Below are positions 50,219-58,164 of a stretch of 64,000 nucleotides of DNA, one piece after another. Origin of the DNA: JAGOUA01 sp964645655 (GTDB taxonomy: Bacteria; Patescibacteriota; Patescibacteriia; 2-12-FULL-60-25). Under the pieces are notes generated by a model that worked only from the letters and a program-made list of their open reading frames with translations, was not told the origin of the DNA and searched no databases. The stretch's first letter is position 1; each line of letters begins with the position of its first letter. Location: positions 620,001 to 684,000 of the forward strand of contig CAZXZS010000001.1 of assembly GCA_964645655.1 (NCBI GenBank), written 5' to 3'. A program made the translations under genes and the position numbers.

Positions 50219-50224
50219 TAGAAC
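50219..50224 (+). promoter_or_regulatory. -10 of a promoter for the 50273-50452 gene pair
   Basis: TAGAAC preceded 17 nt upstream by TTGCCA (50196-50201); divergent from dnaG. Confidence 0.5.
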
Positions 50225-50272
50225 GGGGACGCTCGCAGCCCAACTCACGGCGCGGGCAGAAGGATTCAGAGC

Positions 50273-50455
50273 ATGTCGAACGATGCACGTCCCCCCATGA
50301 ACGGCACGGCCTCGTCCGCCTCCTCGAGCGGCCCGCCGCGGCCCGGCCGCCGGTTCGCCCGCGTGCAGCCGCAGCGGGGAGAAGATCGCAGCGGGAACCT
50401 CTTCGACCCGAGCGAGACCGACGCGACCGTGCGCCACCTGCGGCGCGCGCGATGA
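50273..50455 (+). CDS. Small disordered protein, translationally coupled to the next gene
   Basis: 60 residues rich in Arg/Pro/Ser with no predicted fold (GTASSASSSGPPRPGRRFARVQPQRGEDRSG). AAGGA lies about 9 nt upstream. Its stop overlaps the start of the next gene in ATGA (50452-50455), a coupling that supports both genes being real. Function unknown. Confidence 0.6.
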   Translation: MSNDARPPMNGTASSASSSGPPRPGRRFARVQPQRGEDRSGNLFDPSETDATVRHLRRAR

Positions 50456-50883
50456 CGCCCGACCTCGACGAGCTGCGCGCCCGCTCCCTGCGCGCCACCG
50501 TCGCCCTCCTGCGCGAGCAGGTGCCCGACTGGCCCGCCAACGGCAGCCTGGAAGGGCGTTTCGGCGGCATCCGCCTGAAGCCCCTCGAACGCGACACGGC
50601 TTCACCCCCGACGGAACTCGAGATCCTCGTCGATGGCCGCCCCCTCACCGTACCGCTCGAGACCCGGTCCACTGACGTTCCGGCACGCCTCGGGTTCCCG
50701 ACCGCGCCGGCCGTCCACCCGCGCGACGTCGCCCTGTTCCTGCTCTCGGCGGCCGCCCAAGCGACCGGGCGGACGACGCGCCTGCTGTACCGGCCCTTCC
50801 ACGAGATCTACGAAGCCGATCCCAACGGCCAACTCACCCTGGTCGGGACTGTCGATGACAATGACCTGGCCCACTGGCCCTGA
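50452..50883 (+). CDS. Soluble protein, unknown function
   Basis: 143 residues. Leading helix LDELRARSLRATVALLREQVPDW, then a beta-rich region (GRFGGIRLKPLERD, LEILVDGRPLTVPLET) and a mixed C-terminus (DVALFLLSAAAQATGRTTRLLYRPFHEIYEADPNG). No recognised family. It is coupled to the small gene before it and followed by a terminator at 50885. Confidence 0.65.
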   Translation: MTPDLDELRARSLRATVALLREQVPDWPANGSLEGRFGGIRLKPLERDTASPPTELEILVDGRPLTVPLETRSTDVPARLGFPTAPAVHPRDVALFLLSAAAQATGRTTRLLYRPFHEIYEADPNGQLTLVGTVDDNDLAHWP

Positions 50884-50884
50884 T

Positions 50885-50905
50885 CCCCTCACCTGGGGAT
50901 TTTTT
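50885..50905 (+). terminator. Terminator after the 50452 gene
   Basis: CCCC-TCACCT-GGGG then ATTTTTTC. Confidence 0.8.
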
Positions 50906-50939
50906 CAATAAAAGACCGCTCGCAACAGGCGCGAGCGGA

Positions 50940-51353
50940 TCAGGCGATCATGAATTCCTGCAGGGAGTGCTTGAACCGCTCGAGCGAGATCTCGAGAAGC
51001 TGGGCGGCCGCACGGTGATCGCCTTGTGCCCTTGCGAGCGCGCGCCGCAGAAGCTCCTCCTCGAGCCGCCTCGTCGCACGCGCCATCGAGAGGTCGGGCA
51101 GCGGGATGGTCATGCCGTCCATCTCGGCGAATGGCGGACTCAGCGCCTCCGCCTGCGGCTCGGCATAGAAGACCGTGATCGCGAGGAAGGCCCCGTTCGC
51201 CGAGGCCCCACCAGCAGACAGGCGATGGCGAATGACCGCCGACGGATGCTCCTTCAACCACTCGTTGACCCTTCGGTCGAGAGAGGCGAACGAGTTGTCC
51301 GGACCGAGGCTCGCATAGGCCGAAAACGTAATGACACGCTCGTTGGTCGCCAC
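50940..51353 (-). CDS. Small protein with a Fis/NtrC-type C-terminal helix-turn-helix
   Basis: 137 residues. The N-terminal 90 residues are mixed (VITFSAYASL, VNEWLKEHPSAVIRHRLSAGG). The C-terminal 40 match the Fis-type DNA-binding end of NtrC and Fis: LEEELLRRALARAQGDHRAAAQLLEISLERFKHSL, with A-A-x-L-L as the first HTH helix. Start taken at GTG 51353, preceded by GGAAAGGGAAG; the promoter at 51405-51433 lies within the longer frame and rules out its ATG at 51464. A small, possibly nucleoid-associated or regulatory protein; the partner domain is not recognised. Confidence 0.7.
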   Translation of the reverse strand: MATNERVITFSAYASLGPDNSFASLDRRVNEWLKEHPSAVIRHRLSAGGASANGAFLAITVFYAEPQAEALSPPFAEMDGMTIPLPDLSMARATRRLEEELLRRALARAQGDHRAAAQLLEISLERFKHSLQEFMIA

Positions 51354-51404
51354 GAGCAGCTTCCCTTTCCATCCCACCAAGTCATTTTGGCAGGAATCCG
51401 GTCG

Positions 51405-51433
51405 AGGATAGCAGGAATCCGCCACGCGGTCAA
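51405..51433 (-). promoter_or_regulatory. Promoter of the Fis-like gene
   Basis: Minus strand TTGACC (51428-51433), 17 nt, TATCCT (51405-51410). Confidence 0.7.
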
Positions 51434-51603
51434 GCATAAAAACGCGAGGCGCCATCCGACGCATGGCAGATCAGACACTACTGATTTGCCGATTCTGCAG
51501 ACGCTTCCAAAGAACGTTCCAAGGACGGGTGGAACGTGGCCGGAAAACCCTGCCACGAAACATGGGCATGTCAACCGAAAGGCTCCGTCGACGAAGCGCA
51601 GAT

Positions 51604-51627
51604 AAAAAATCCCCGACAGGCGGAGGG
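51604..51627 (-). terminator. Terminator after the 51628 lipoprotein gene
   Basis: Minus strand CCCTCC…GGGGA hairpin followed by six T; nothing else is seen in 51465-51603. Confidence 0.55.
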
Positions 51628-52335
51628 TCAGAACCAGACGACGAAGCGCTCGTACAGCATGGGCGTCGTGGGATCGACGCGGCTGATGAGCGGAGGACCG
51701 CCCGGCACCGAGGTGAAGACGACCTGGTGGGCGGAGGTGGCCGCGTAGGTGGTGGTCGCCAGCGAGTACATGTCGTCGTGGCGCGTGAAGGTGGTGCGGT
51801 CGGGGCTCTCGCGCGTGACGATGATCGCGCGGATGTCGCCGTCGGTCGCGGACGCGGCGTCGTCCTCGTTGAGGAACGACATCGAGTAGCGCAGGATGTT
51901 GCCGTCCTCGAGCGGCCAGCGGTAGGCCACCGCGCAGGATGACTGGGTCGGCGCGCAGATCGCCGCCGCGAGGTCGCGGCCGCCGCGGATCGAGAAACGG
52001 TAGGCACGACGCCAGTCGCTGGGGTTGGTGCGGCTCTGCACCCAGCCCGCGAAGTTCGGACGCGGGATGCGGTTCGGGAGCGTCCCGGCGCACCAGGTGA
52101 CGCACTCGTAGGTCCCGGGCCCGGTGATCGCCTGGCTCTCGGGGAGCAGCACGATGGCGTCGCACGACAGGTCCCACGCCGGTCCGGAACAGGAGGTGAA
52201 CGGCTTGATGACCGTCGGCGGGGTGATCGGGAAGAGGATCGACTGGGTGGCCGCGTGGTCGGCGGGCGGGTCGACGGCCCCCTGACAGGCGGACACGAGC
52301 GCGGCGACCAGGGCAAGGCAGCGGATGGCCTTCAT
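51628..52335 (-). CDS. Predicted lipoprotein, unknown function
   Basis: 235 residues. Lipoprotein signal AIRCLALVAALVSAC with the Cys near residue 17, followed by a short Pro/Asp linker. The body contains Cys pairs (SCSGPAWDLSCDAIV, ECVTWCAG, ICAPTQSSCAVAY), suggesting several disulfides, and beta-strand-like segments (AYRFSIRGG, RYSMSFLNE, IRAIIVTRES). No catalytic motif. The promoter is the TTGACG-N17-TATAAA pair at 52393-52421, which overlaps the uvrB terminator, so this gene's transcription begins within the end of uvrB. Confidence 0.78.
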   Translation of the reverse strand: MKAIRCLALVAALVSACQGAVDPPADHAATQSILFPITPPTVIKPFTSCSGPAWDLSCDAIVLLPESQAITGPGTYECVTWCAGTLPNRIPRPNFAGWVQSRTNPSDWRRAYRFSIRGGRDLAAAICAPTQSSCAVAYRWPLEDGNILRYSMSFLNEDDAASATDGDIRAIIVTRESPDRTTFTRHDDMYSLATTTYAATSAHQVVFTSVPGGPPLISRVDPTTPMLYERFVVWF

Positions 52336-52392
52336 CGAGAACGCTTCTTTCCCTCACGGCGGGCTAAACGGTGGCCCAGCCATGAGGCGGGC

Positions 52393-52421
52393 TTTATACA
52401 GCAAAAAAGCACCCCCGTCAA
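52393..52421 (-). promoter_or_regulatory. Promoter of the 51628 lipoprotein gene, embedded in the uvrB terminator
   Basis: Minus strand TTGACG (52416-52421) lies in the loop of the uvrB terminator hairpin, the terminator T-run is the 17-nt spacer, and TATAAA (52393-52398) follows. Confidence 0.75.
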
Positions 52422-52428
52422 GGGGTGC
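52403..52428 (-). terminator. Terminator after uvrB
   Basis: Minus strand GCACCCC (52422-52428), loop TTGAC, GGGGGTGC (52409-52416), then six T (52403-52408). It starts 4 nt after the uvrB stop. Confidence 0.9.
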
Positions 52429-52432
52429 GACC

Positions 52433-54538
52433 CTACCGCGTCCGCCCATGGCGCAACGCCCGCTTCGCCTTCACTTTCTTCGCTTCGGCGTCTGGCAGTG
52501 GCGCGCCTTTCTCCTGTTTCTTGACCTCCTTTTCGAGGATCGCGATCTCGTCGCGGAGGATCGCGGCCAGCTCGAACTGCAGGTCCTTGGCGGCCTGCTT
52601 CATCTCTTTCGCCTTCTGCTTGATGACCTGGTCCAGGCGATGCGCGTCCGGGGCCTGCTCGAGGGCAAGGATGTCCTTCACGCGCTCGGTCTTGCCTTCG
52701 AGACCGAGCATCTCACGGAGGTCCTCGACCTTCTTGCGGATCGTGCGCGGTGTGATGCCGTGCCGTTCGTTATAGGCCAGCTGCTTGGTTCGGCGGCGTT
52801 CGGTCTCGGTGATGGCGCGCTGCATCGAGCCCGTCATCTTGTCGGCATACAGCAGGACCTGGCCCTGCACGTTGCGGGCGGCACGACCGATGGTCTGGAT
52901 GAGCGACGTCTCCGAGCGCAGGAACCCCTCCTTGTCGGCATCCAAGATGGCGACGAGCGAGACTTCGGGCAGGTCCAAGCCTTCACGCAACAGGTTCACG
53001 CCGACGACGATCTCGTATTCGCCCTTGCGGAAGGCCGACAGGATCTCGAGACGCTCGATGGTATCGATGTCGCTATGCAAATACTGGACCTTGAACCCCT
53101 TCTCCTTCATGAACTCGGTGAGGTCCTGGGCCATCTTCTTGGTGAGGGTCGTCACGAGGACGCGCTCGTCACGCGCCAGCACGGGCCGGACGCGTTCGAT
53201 GAGGTCCTGGACCTGGCCGGGATAGGCCTCCTCGCCCACGCGGCCGGGGGAGGCGGGCTGGATGATGACTTCCGGATCGACGAGACCGGTCGGACGGATG
53301 ATCTGCTCGACGACATGCTCGGAGTGCTTGAGCTCATACGGCCCCGGCGTCGCGGACACGAACACGGCGGACTTGATCTTCTCCTCGAGCTCAGGGAAGC
53401 GCAACGGGCGGTTGTCGGCGGCCGACGGCAGGCGGAAGCCGTGCTCGATCAGCGTCTGCTTACGCGAACGGTCGCCCTCATACATGCCGCCAAGCTGTGG
53501 CACGGTGACGTGGGACTCGTCGACGACAAGCAGGAAATCGTCGGGGAAATAGGAAAAGAGCGTATCCGGCGGCGCGCCCGGCGGGCGGCCGGAGAGCGGC
53601 TGCGAATAGTTCTCGACGCCATTGCAGTAGCCGAGGGTCTCGAGGAGCTCCAGATCGTATTTCGTGCGCCGTTCGAGCCGTTCGGCCTCAAGCAGTTTCC
53701 CGTTCGCCTCGAAGTAGGCCAGGCGATCACGGAGCTCCTGGCGGATGAGCGTGAGGGCGCGCTCGCGTTCAGGCCCCAGGGTGACGAAATGCTTGGCCGG
53801 GAACACCCAAAGGTCCTTCTGCTCCCGCTTCACCTCTTTCGTGACAGGATCGAGTTTCGCGATCCGTTCGACGATCCCGCGCGGCATCTCAAGGCGGTAG
53901 ATGACCTCCTCATTCGCCGGCATGAGCTCGATGAGGTCGCCGCGCACGAAGAAGCTGCCACGGGTGAGGTCGGCCGGCGTGCGCGTGAATTGCATGTCGA
54001 TGAGGCGCTGCATGGCCGTCTCGCGATTCAGCGGCTGGCCAACCTCAAGCCGTAGGACCGTCTGCTCGTAGGCCTGTGGGGCGCCGAGGCCGTAGATGCA
54101 GGAAACCGACGACACGATGATCACGTCGCGCCGGGTGAGCAGGGCCTGGGTCGCCGCGTGGCGGAGGCGGTCGATCTCCTCGTTGATCATGGCCTCCTTT
54201 TCGATGTACGTGTCGGAGGAAGGGATGTAGGCTTCCGGCTGGTAGTAGTCGTAATACGACACGAAATATTCGACCGCGTTGTCCGGGAAGAACTGCCGGA
54301 ACTCGTTGCAGAGCTGGGCGGCGAGGGTCTTGTTATGCGCGATGACGAGCGTGGGACGCTGGACGTTGGCGATCACGTTCGCCATCGTGAACGTCTTGCC
54401 CGTGCCCGTGGCACCGAGCAGGGTCTGAAAACGCGCGCCCTCGCGCAAGCCGCGCGTGAGGGCGTCGATCGCCGCCGGCTGGTCGCCCGAAGGTTGGTAG
54501 CTCGACGCGAGCTTGAAGGAAGACGAGGAAAGAGGCAT
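52433..54538 (-). CDS. uvrB: UvrABC excision nuclease subunit B
   Basis: 701 residues. UvrB is the damage-verification helicase of nucleotide excision repair. Walker A GATGTGKT near residue 45, the beta-hairpin YYDYYQPEAYIP near 95, helicase motifs (DESH, SATPG, TLTKKMAQDLT, GINLLREGLDLPEV-like, QTIGRAARN) and the C-terminal UVR domain (AKEMKQAAKDLQFELAAILRDEI). Start at 54538: a TATATA box ends 6 nt before the ATG, overlapping an AGGAGG-like stretch, so the message is probably leaderless. uvrA and uvrC are not in the window. Confidence 0.98.
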   Translation of the reverse strand: MPLSSSSFKLASSYQPSGDQPAAIDALTRGLREGARFQTLLGATGTGKTFTMANVIANVQRPTLVIAHNKTLAAQLCNEFRQFFPDNAVEYFVSYYDYYQPEAYIPSSDTYIEKEAMINEEIDRLRHAATQALLTRRDVIIVSSVSCIYGLGAPQAYEQTVLRLEVGQPLNRETAMQRLIDMQFTRTPADLTRGSFFVRGDLIELMPANEEVIYRLEMPRGIVERIAKLDPVTKEVKREQKDLWVFPAKHFVTLGPERERALTLIRQELRDRLAYFEANGKLLEAERLERRTKYDLELLETLGYCNGVENYSQPLSGRPPGAPPDTLFSYFPDDFLLVVDESHVTVPQLGGMYEGDRSRKQTLIEHGFRLPSAADNRPLRFPELEEKIKSAVFVSATPGPYELKHSEHVVEQIIRPTGLVDPEVIIQPASPGRVGEEAYPGQVQDLIERVRPVLARDERVLVTTLTKKMAQDLTEFMKEKGFKVQYLHSDIDTIERLEILSAFRKGEYEIVVGVNLLREGLDLPEVSLVAILDADKEGFLRSETSLIQTIGRAARNVQGQVLLYADKMTGSMQRAITETERRRTKQLAYNERHGITPRTIRKKVEDLREMLGLEGKTERVKDILALEQAPDAHRLDQVIKQKAKEMKQAAKDLQFELAAILRDEIAILEKEVKKQEKGAPLPDAEAKKVKAKRALRHGRTR

Positions 54539-54544
54539 GCCTCC

Positions 54545-54550
54545 TATATA
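54545..54550 (-). promoter_or_regulatory. Leaderless-type -10 of uvrB
   Basis: TATATA, then GGAGGC, then ATG on the minus strand. Confidence 0.6.
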
Positions 54551-54647
54551 GCACTCCCCCAAGAAGTCGTCATGTCGCCCGCGAAATAGCCAAGGATGGC
54601 TTGACGGAGCGAGAAAAAATTGCTACAGCGAAGGGGACGGAGGCCCC

Positions 54648-55295
54648 ATGGCACAAGACCCTTCCACGCGAACGCTCCTCAGGCCCTTCAAGGACGATCC
54701 CGACGCCCTGGTCGGCTCGCTCACGGTCGCCTACGGCCGGCCCAGGCCGTACCTGCTCCCCGACGGCCGCCAGGTCGCTTACACCCGCGAGCCCGCCTGG
54801 ACGCGCGAGGGCACGCCCTTAGGGCACCTCCCGGCGCCGGACAGCCGTCCCGAGGGCGGTCGGCCGCCCCTGCGGAAGCTCATCCTGCGCCGCATCTCGG
54901 CGAGCGAGTACGACGAGCATGACCTCGCGGATCCGGACCGGTGTGAGACGGTCCTGCGGCTCTGGGGCCGATCGTACGGGCTCGACTTCGCCCGCATCGA
55001 GGATCTGGTGGCGCTCGCCGAAGCCCTCCCGCCGCCCGCGAGCCTCTGGCGCGAGCTGGGGACGGCCCCGTCGACGCCGCGGCGGATCGTCGCGCCCGGC
55101 ACCTGGCATTTCGGCGGCGGCACCCGCCACGGCAAGGCTGCCATCCAGACCCGCCTCTTTCCGGCACTCGCCGCCAAAGGCCGGTTCCTGGGCGATCCGG
55201 ACCCGCGCCGCGCCATCCTGCACTCCCTGCCGGCCGACGAGGCCTTCGGCTTCAAGGCGTGCTTCCACTACCTGCTCTTCGCCGAACGGCCGTAA
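54648..55295 (+). CDS. Soluble protein, unknown function
   Basis: 215 residues, Arg/Pro-rich, no signal or membrane segment. Features: LTVAYGRPRPYLLPDGRQVAYTREP, LRRISASEYDEHDLAD, a helix SYGLDFARIEDLVALAEALP and a C-terminal WHFGGGTRHGKAAIQTRLFPALAAKGRFLGDPDPRRAILHSLP. Not recognised. Promoter TTGACG-N17-TACAGC near 54600-54628; GGAGG before the ATG; terminator at 55308. Confidence 0.65.
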   Translation: MAQDPSTRTLLRPFKDDPDALVGSLTVAYGRPRPYLLPDGRQVAYTREPAWTREGTPLGHLPAPDSRPEGGRPPLRKLILRRISASEYDEHDLADPDRCETVLRLWGRSYGLDFARIEDLVALAEALPPPASLWRELGTAPSTPRRIVAPGTWHFGGGTRHGKAAIQTRLFPALAAKGRFLGDPDPRRAILHSLPADEAFGFKACFHYLLFAERP

Positions 55296-55307
55296 GCGGT
55301 CACCCCT

Positions 55308-55326
55308 CCCCGTAATGCGGGGTTTT
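55308..55326 (+). terminator. Terminator after the 54648 gene
   Basis: CCCCG-TAATG-CGGGG then TTTT. Confidence 0.7.
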
Positions 55327-55403
55327 CCATCGGCACCTCGACGCGTCACGCGATGAGGCGTGTCCGCCCCTACACCGACACCGCTTACGCGCCTACCCGC
55401 CTG

Positions 55404-55430
55404 GACCCATCCGATGTGGGTCTTTTTTTG
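55404..55430 (+). terminator. Second terminator downstream of the 54648 gene
   Basis: GACCCA, 7-nt loop, TGGGTC, then seven T. It lies 80 nt after the first terminator with no convincing gene between, so it may back it up or end a short independent RNA. Confidence 0.7.
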
Positions 55431-55483
55431 TTTTGAGAGACGGCTCCCTTCGCCCTCGCTCATGTGGTACACTAAGAGCATCT

Positions 55484-55993
55484 ATGATCACGTACGCGCC
55501 CGAGGTCGAACAATCGCTGATCGCGCTCCAGGACCGCTTCGTCTGGGAGACGGCGTCTTTCGACAAGTACGAGCGCGGGCCCAAGTGGTATGCCATCATG
55601 GGCGTGGTCTCGCTCTTCCTGTTGGCCTATGCCATCTGGAACGAGAATTTCCTCTTCGCCTTCCTGATCCTCCTCGCAGACATCACGCTGATCCTTGGGT
55701 ACCGGCGCGACCCGCAGGCGGTCCTCGTGCAGGTCGGCGAAAACGGGGTCGTCTGGAACGGCAAGCTGCACCTGTTCCAAGACCTCGAGCGCTTCGCCAT
55801 CGTCTACCAGCCCCCGCACGTCAAGGTCCTCTATCTCCAACCCAAGACCGGCATCCAGAACGGCCTCCGGATCCACCTCGAGCAGCAGGACCCCGTCCTC
55901 CTCCGCGACCATTTGCGCCAATATCTTGCGGAAAACCTGGACTTGCCAAACGAATACCCTTCTGATACGATCGGGCGGCTTTTGCGGCTGTAG
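55484..55993 (+). CDS. Two-pass membrane protein with a PH-like cytoplasmic domain
   Basis: 169 residues. After a soluble N-terminus (APEVEQSLIALQDRFVWE), two close membrane helices near residues 35-50 and 55-73 are followed by a beta-rich domain (AVLVQVGENGVVWNGKLHLFQDLERFAIVYQPPHVKVLYLQPK) typical of bacterial PH-like/YdbT-type or DUF5673 proteins. Function unknown. TACACT lies 10 nt before the ATG at 55484. Also called 'membrane protein' in other Patescibacteria as far as I recall. Confidence 0.75.
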   Translation: MITYAPEVEQSLIALQDRFVWETASFDKYERGPKWYAIMGVVSLFLLAYAIWNENFLFAFLILLADITLILGYRRDPQAVLVQVGENGVVWNGKLHLFQDLERFAIVYQPPHVKVLYLQPKTGIQNGLRIHLEQQDPVLLRDHLRQYLAENLDLPNEYPSDTIGRLLRL

Positions 55994-56061
55994 AAAGGGC
56001 TTTCGTCCTGATCTCATCCGCACGAAACGCCTTTCCCCTTGGGGGTTCGGCAGATACGCCT

Positions 56062-56138
56062 GCAGCCGTAGCTCAGCTGGATAGAGCGCTTCCCTGCGAA
56101 GGAAGAGGTCAGACGTTCAAATCGTCTCGGCTGCACCA
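56062..56138 (+). tRNA. tRNA-Arg (anticodon GCG)
   Basis: 77 nt including an encoded CCA. Acceptor GCAGCCG with CGGCTGC; anticodon stem CTTCC/GGAAG with the loop CTGCGAA (anticodon 56096-56098); T arm GACG…CGTC. Most bacteria read CGU/CGC with a tRNA encoded as ACG and deaminated to ICG; here the gene encodes G34 directly. Confidence 0.97.
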
Positions 56139-56144
56139 CGCAAA

Positions 56145-56171
56145 AACCCACCTATCGAGTGGGTTTTTTCG
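56145..56171 (+). terminator. Terminator after tRNA-Arg
   Basis: AACCCAC, 7-nt loop, GTGGGTT, then TTTT. Confidence 0.85.
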
Positions 56172-56249
56172 TGATCGGGCACTTGAGAGCCGAGCACCGC
56201 TCCGCCTCTGCTTCATCACCCATTTCGCACCTGCTACAATATGGCCGAT

Positions 56250-57131
56250 ATGCTCGAACAGTTCGACCGCGCCCCCATCGACCCCACGAACGAGGCAGCC
56301 ATCGAGCGAGCCTTCGTGGAGCGTCCATGCGCCGGCATCGAGCTCCACGCCAACCACCTCACGCGACCGGACGCGTTCGCGAAAATGCTCATCTTGGGAC
56401 GACTGACGGCCTCACGGGAGCTCGCACGAAGCATCGACCGACGGTTTACGCGCTCACATAGGGGCTACCATATGACGATCGATGGGACCGAAGAGGATCA
56501 GCAGGACCACCATTTCAACGATTACATCTCCTTTAACGTCGGCAAGACGCAGGCGCTGTACGCCTCAAGCAAGGGGCGGCCGAACCTGCCCGGCCATGGC
56601 GGCCTCGGGGTGACGCTCCCGGCGGAACCGCTCATCGCCGATCCTCGGACGCGGATCGCTTGGGGACAATTGGAAACGTACGCAGCCCTCAAGCGCATCC
56701 GCAGCACGCCGCTCATGGAAGACGCCTTCCGGCCGCTGCTGCAAAAGACGCGCCAGGAGCTGAACGACGAAGAATTTGAGCCGCCGAAGGCCGACTTCCT
56801 CATGCGCGTCCACCTATCGCGCAAGGCGGGCCTCCTGACCGGCTCGGACCAGGCCGAGATCAACTTCGATGGGTCCGCCGATCACGCGCCCGAAATCCCG
56901 TTGGAACAGGTCATCGTCCTCGCGCCCCGAGGGACCGAAGCGGCCATCCTCCACCTTCTCCGCATCAAGCTTCACGCGATCGAGCCATGGAACGCCGCCA
57001 TCGAACGGCGGTACGGGATCGACCTGACGAGGCTCACGCCGGAACGCATCCTCGAACGCCTCCCCAACCTGTACTGGTACCCCCAACGAACCATAGGAAG
57101 CGCCGTGGAGTTTTTGAGCATGCGCTCATAA
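56250..57131 (+). CDS. Soluble protein, unknown function
   Basis: 293 residues. No signal, membrane segment or known motif. Features include IELHANHLTRPDAFAKMLI near residue 30, a His/Asp-rich stretch (GTEEDQQDHHFNDYISFNVGK) near 80, and a basic-acidic alternating C-terminus. Start at ATG 56250 because a TACAAT box (56235-56240) would overlap the first ATG at 56241; with this choice the start lies 9 nt after the box. Promoter and gene are both plausible but the family is unknown. Confidence 0.65.
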   Translation: MLEQFDRAPIDPTNEAAIERAFVERPCAGIELHANHLTRPDAFAKMLILGRLTASRELARSIDRRFTRSHRGYHMTIDGTEEDQQDHHFNDYISFNVGKTQALYASSKGRPNLPGHGGLGVTLPAEPLIADPRTRIAWGQLETYAALKRIRSTPLMEDAFRPLLQKTRQELNDEEFEPPKADFLMRVHLSRKAGLLTGSDQAEINFDGSADHAPEIPLEQVIVLAPRGTEAAILHLLRIKLHAIEPWNAAIERRYGIDLTRLTPERILERLPNLYWYPQRTIGSAVEFLSMRS

Positions 57132-57204
57132 GGAGCCCTTGACAAATCCCCCCCCTTTCCAGCAGGCTGGCGTATCCGTCACTCCACATCGAAGGAGCGT
57201 CACC

Positions 57205-58059
57205 ATGCAACGTCGATCCGTGATCCCCGTCCTCATCCCGCTCTGCCTGATGCCTGTCATCGGGGCAGGATTCCAGGCGGCACACTTGCCGATCCCCTCC
57301 TGGATAGCCATCGCGAACTTGGTCTTGCTCATCGGCATTTGGGTAGGCCTGGTCGTCCAGAAGAACCTGGACCACACAACCACCAAGCCCTCCCCCGCTC
57401 CCTACGGCGCAGCCATCGAGACCGACCATGCCCGGCCCTCGGACGCCTCCATCCCGCGCGCCTTCCCGCTGGACGTGGGCACGGTCCGCTGGCACGAGCC
57501 CGCCGAACCGACGGCCCTGCGGGCGCTGGGCCTCACGCTCCAGATCCCCGGGATCGCCACGGACACGGCCCTCGTGGACGTCGTGGCCGCGTGGAGGGCG
57601 TGGATCGAGGCGCAGGCCGACAAGCGCGAGGCCCTCCTCCGCACCATCGGCGCGATGGCATACAGGCACGACTATGTGATCACATGGCGTGTCGCCGAGC
57701 GGTTCCGCCGCGACGCCTGGACTACCTTCACGGAGCGCGAGCGCGTGACGATGGTCCAGCTCTGGGAAGACCACGGTGCCGGCAACCGCCTCATCGACGA
57801 CCAGCCGATCGCCGGCACCGACCCGGAGAAGCCCGACCCCCTTCCGCCGCACGCCGAAGGGCCCGGCCATGCGGAGGGTGAAGAGGCGTCGTGGTGGCGC
57901 ACGCAGCGGATCGGCGCCGACGGCCCGCCCGCCTACACGCGCCTGGACCCCTATGGCCGCTGCGGCACGGGCGACCGGCGCTATGTCATCCAGGTCTGGC
58001 ACCCGCGCGCCCGCCTGGCCGACGGCACGTTCGTCCGCGCCGCCTACGGCCACCTCTGA
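57205..58059 (+). CDS. Two-pass membrane protein with a large soluble domain, unknown function
   Basis: 284 residues. Membrane helices near residues 5-21 and 32-52 lie near the N-terminus (VIPVLIPLCLMPVIGAG; WIAIANLVLLIGIWVGLVV), followed by a soluble domain of about 225 residues rich in Arg/Asp/Trp (DVVAAWRAWIEAQADKREALL, WRVAERFRRDAWTTFTERERV). No recognised motif. Start ATG 57205 because AAGGAG lies 8 nt upstream; TTGACA at 57139 is a candidate -35. Terminator follows. Confidence 0.65.
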   Translation: MQRRSVIPVLIPLCLMPVIGAGFQAAHLPIPSWIAIANLVLLIGIWVGLVVQKNLDHTTTKPSPAPYGAAIETDHARPSDASIPRAFPLDVGTVRWHEPAEPTALRALGLTLQIPGIATDTALVDVVAAWRAWIEAQADKREALLRTIGAMAYRHDYVITWRVAERFRRDAWTTFTERERVTMVQLWEDHGAGNRLIDDQPIAGTDPEKPDPLPPHAEGPGHAEGEEASWWRTQRIGADGPPAYTRLDPYGRCGTGDRRYVIQVWHPRARLADGTFVRAAYGHL

Positions 58060-58060
58060 A

Positions 58061-58083
58061 CCGCTTCCCGAGCGGTCTTTTCA
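58061..58083 (+). terminator. Terminator after the 57205 gene
   Basis: ACCGCT-TCCCG-AGCGGT then CTTTT. Confidence 0.75.
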
Positions 58084-58164
58084 TGCCCGAATGAACGGAG
58101 GTTGACCGTGATGGGGAGCGGGCGTAGCGTGACGGGACGGGCTTATTCTTGTCGACCAACCGCT

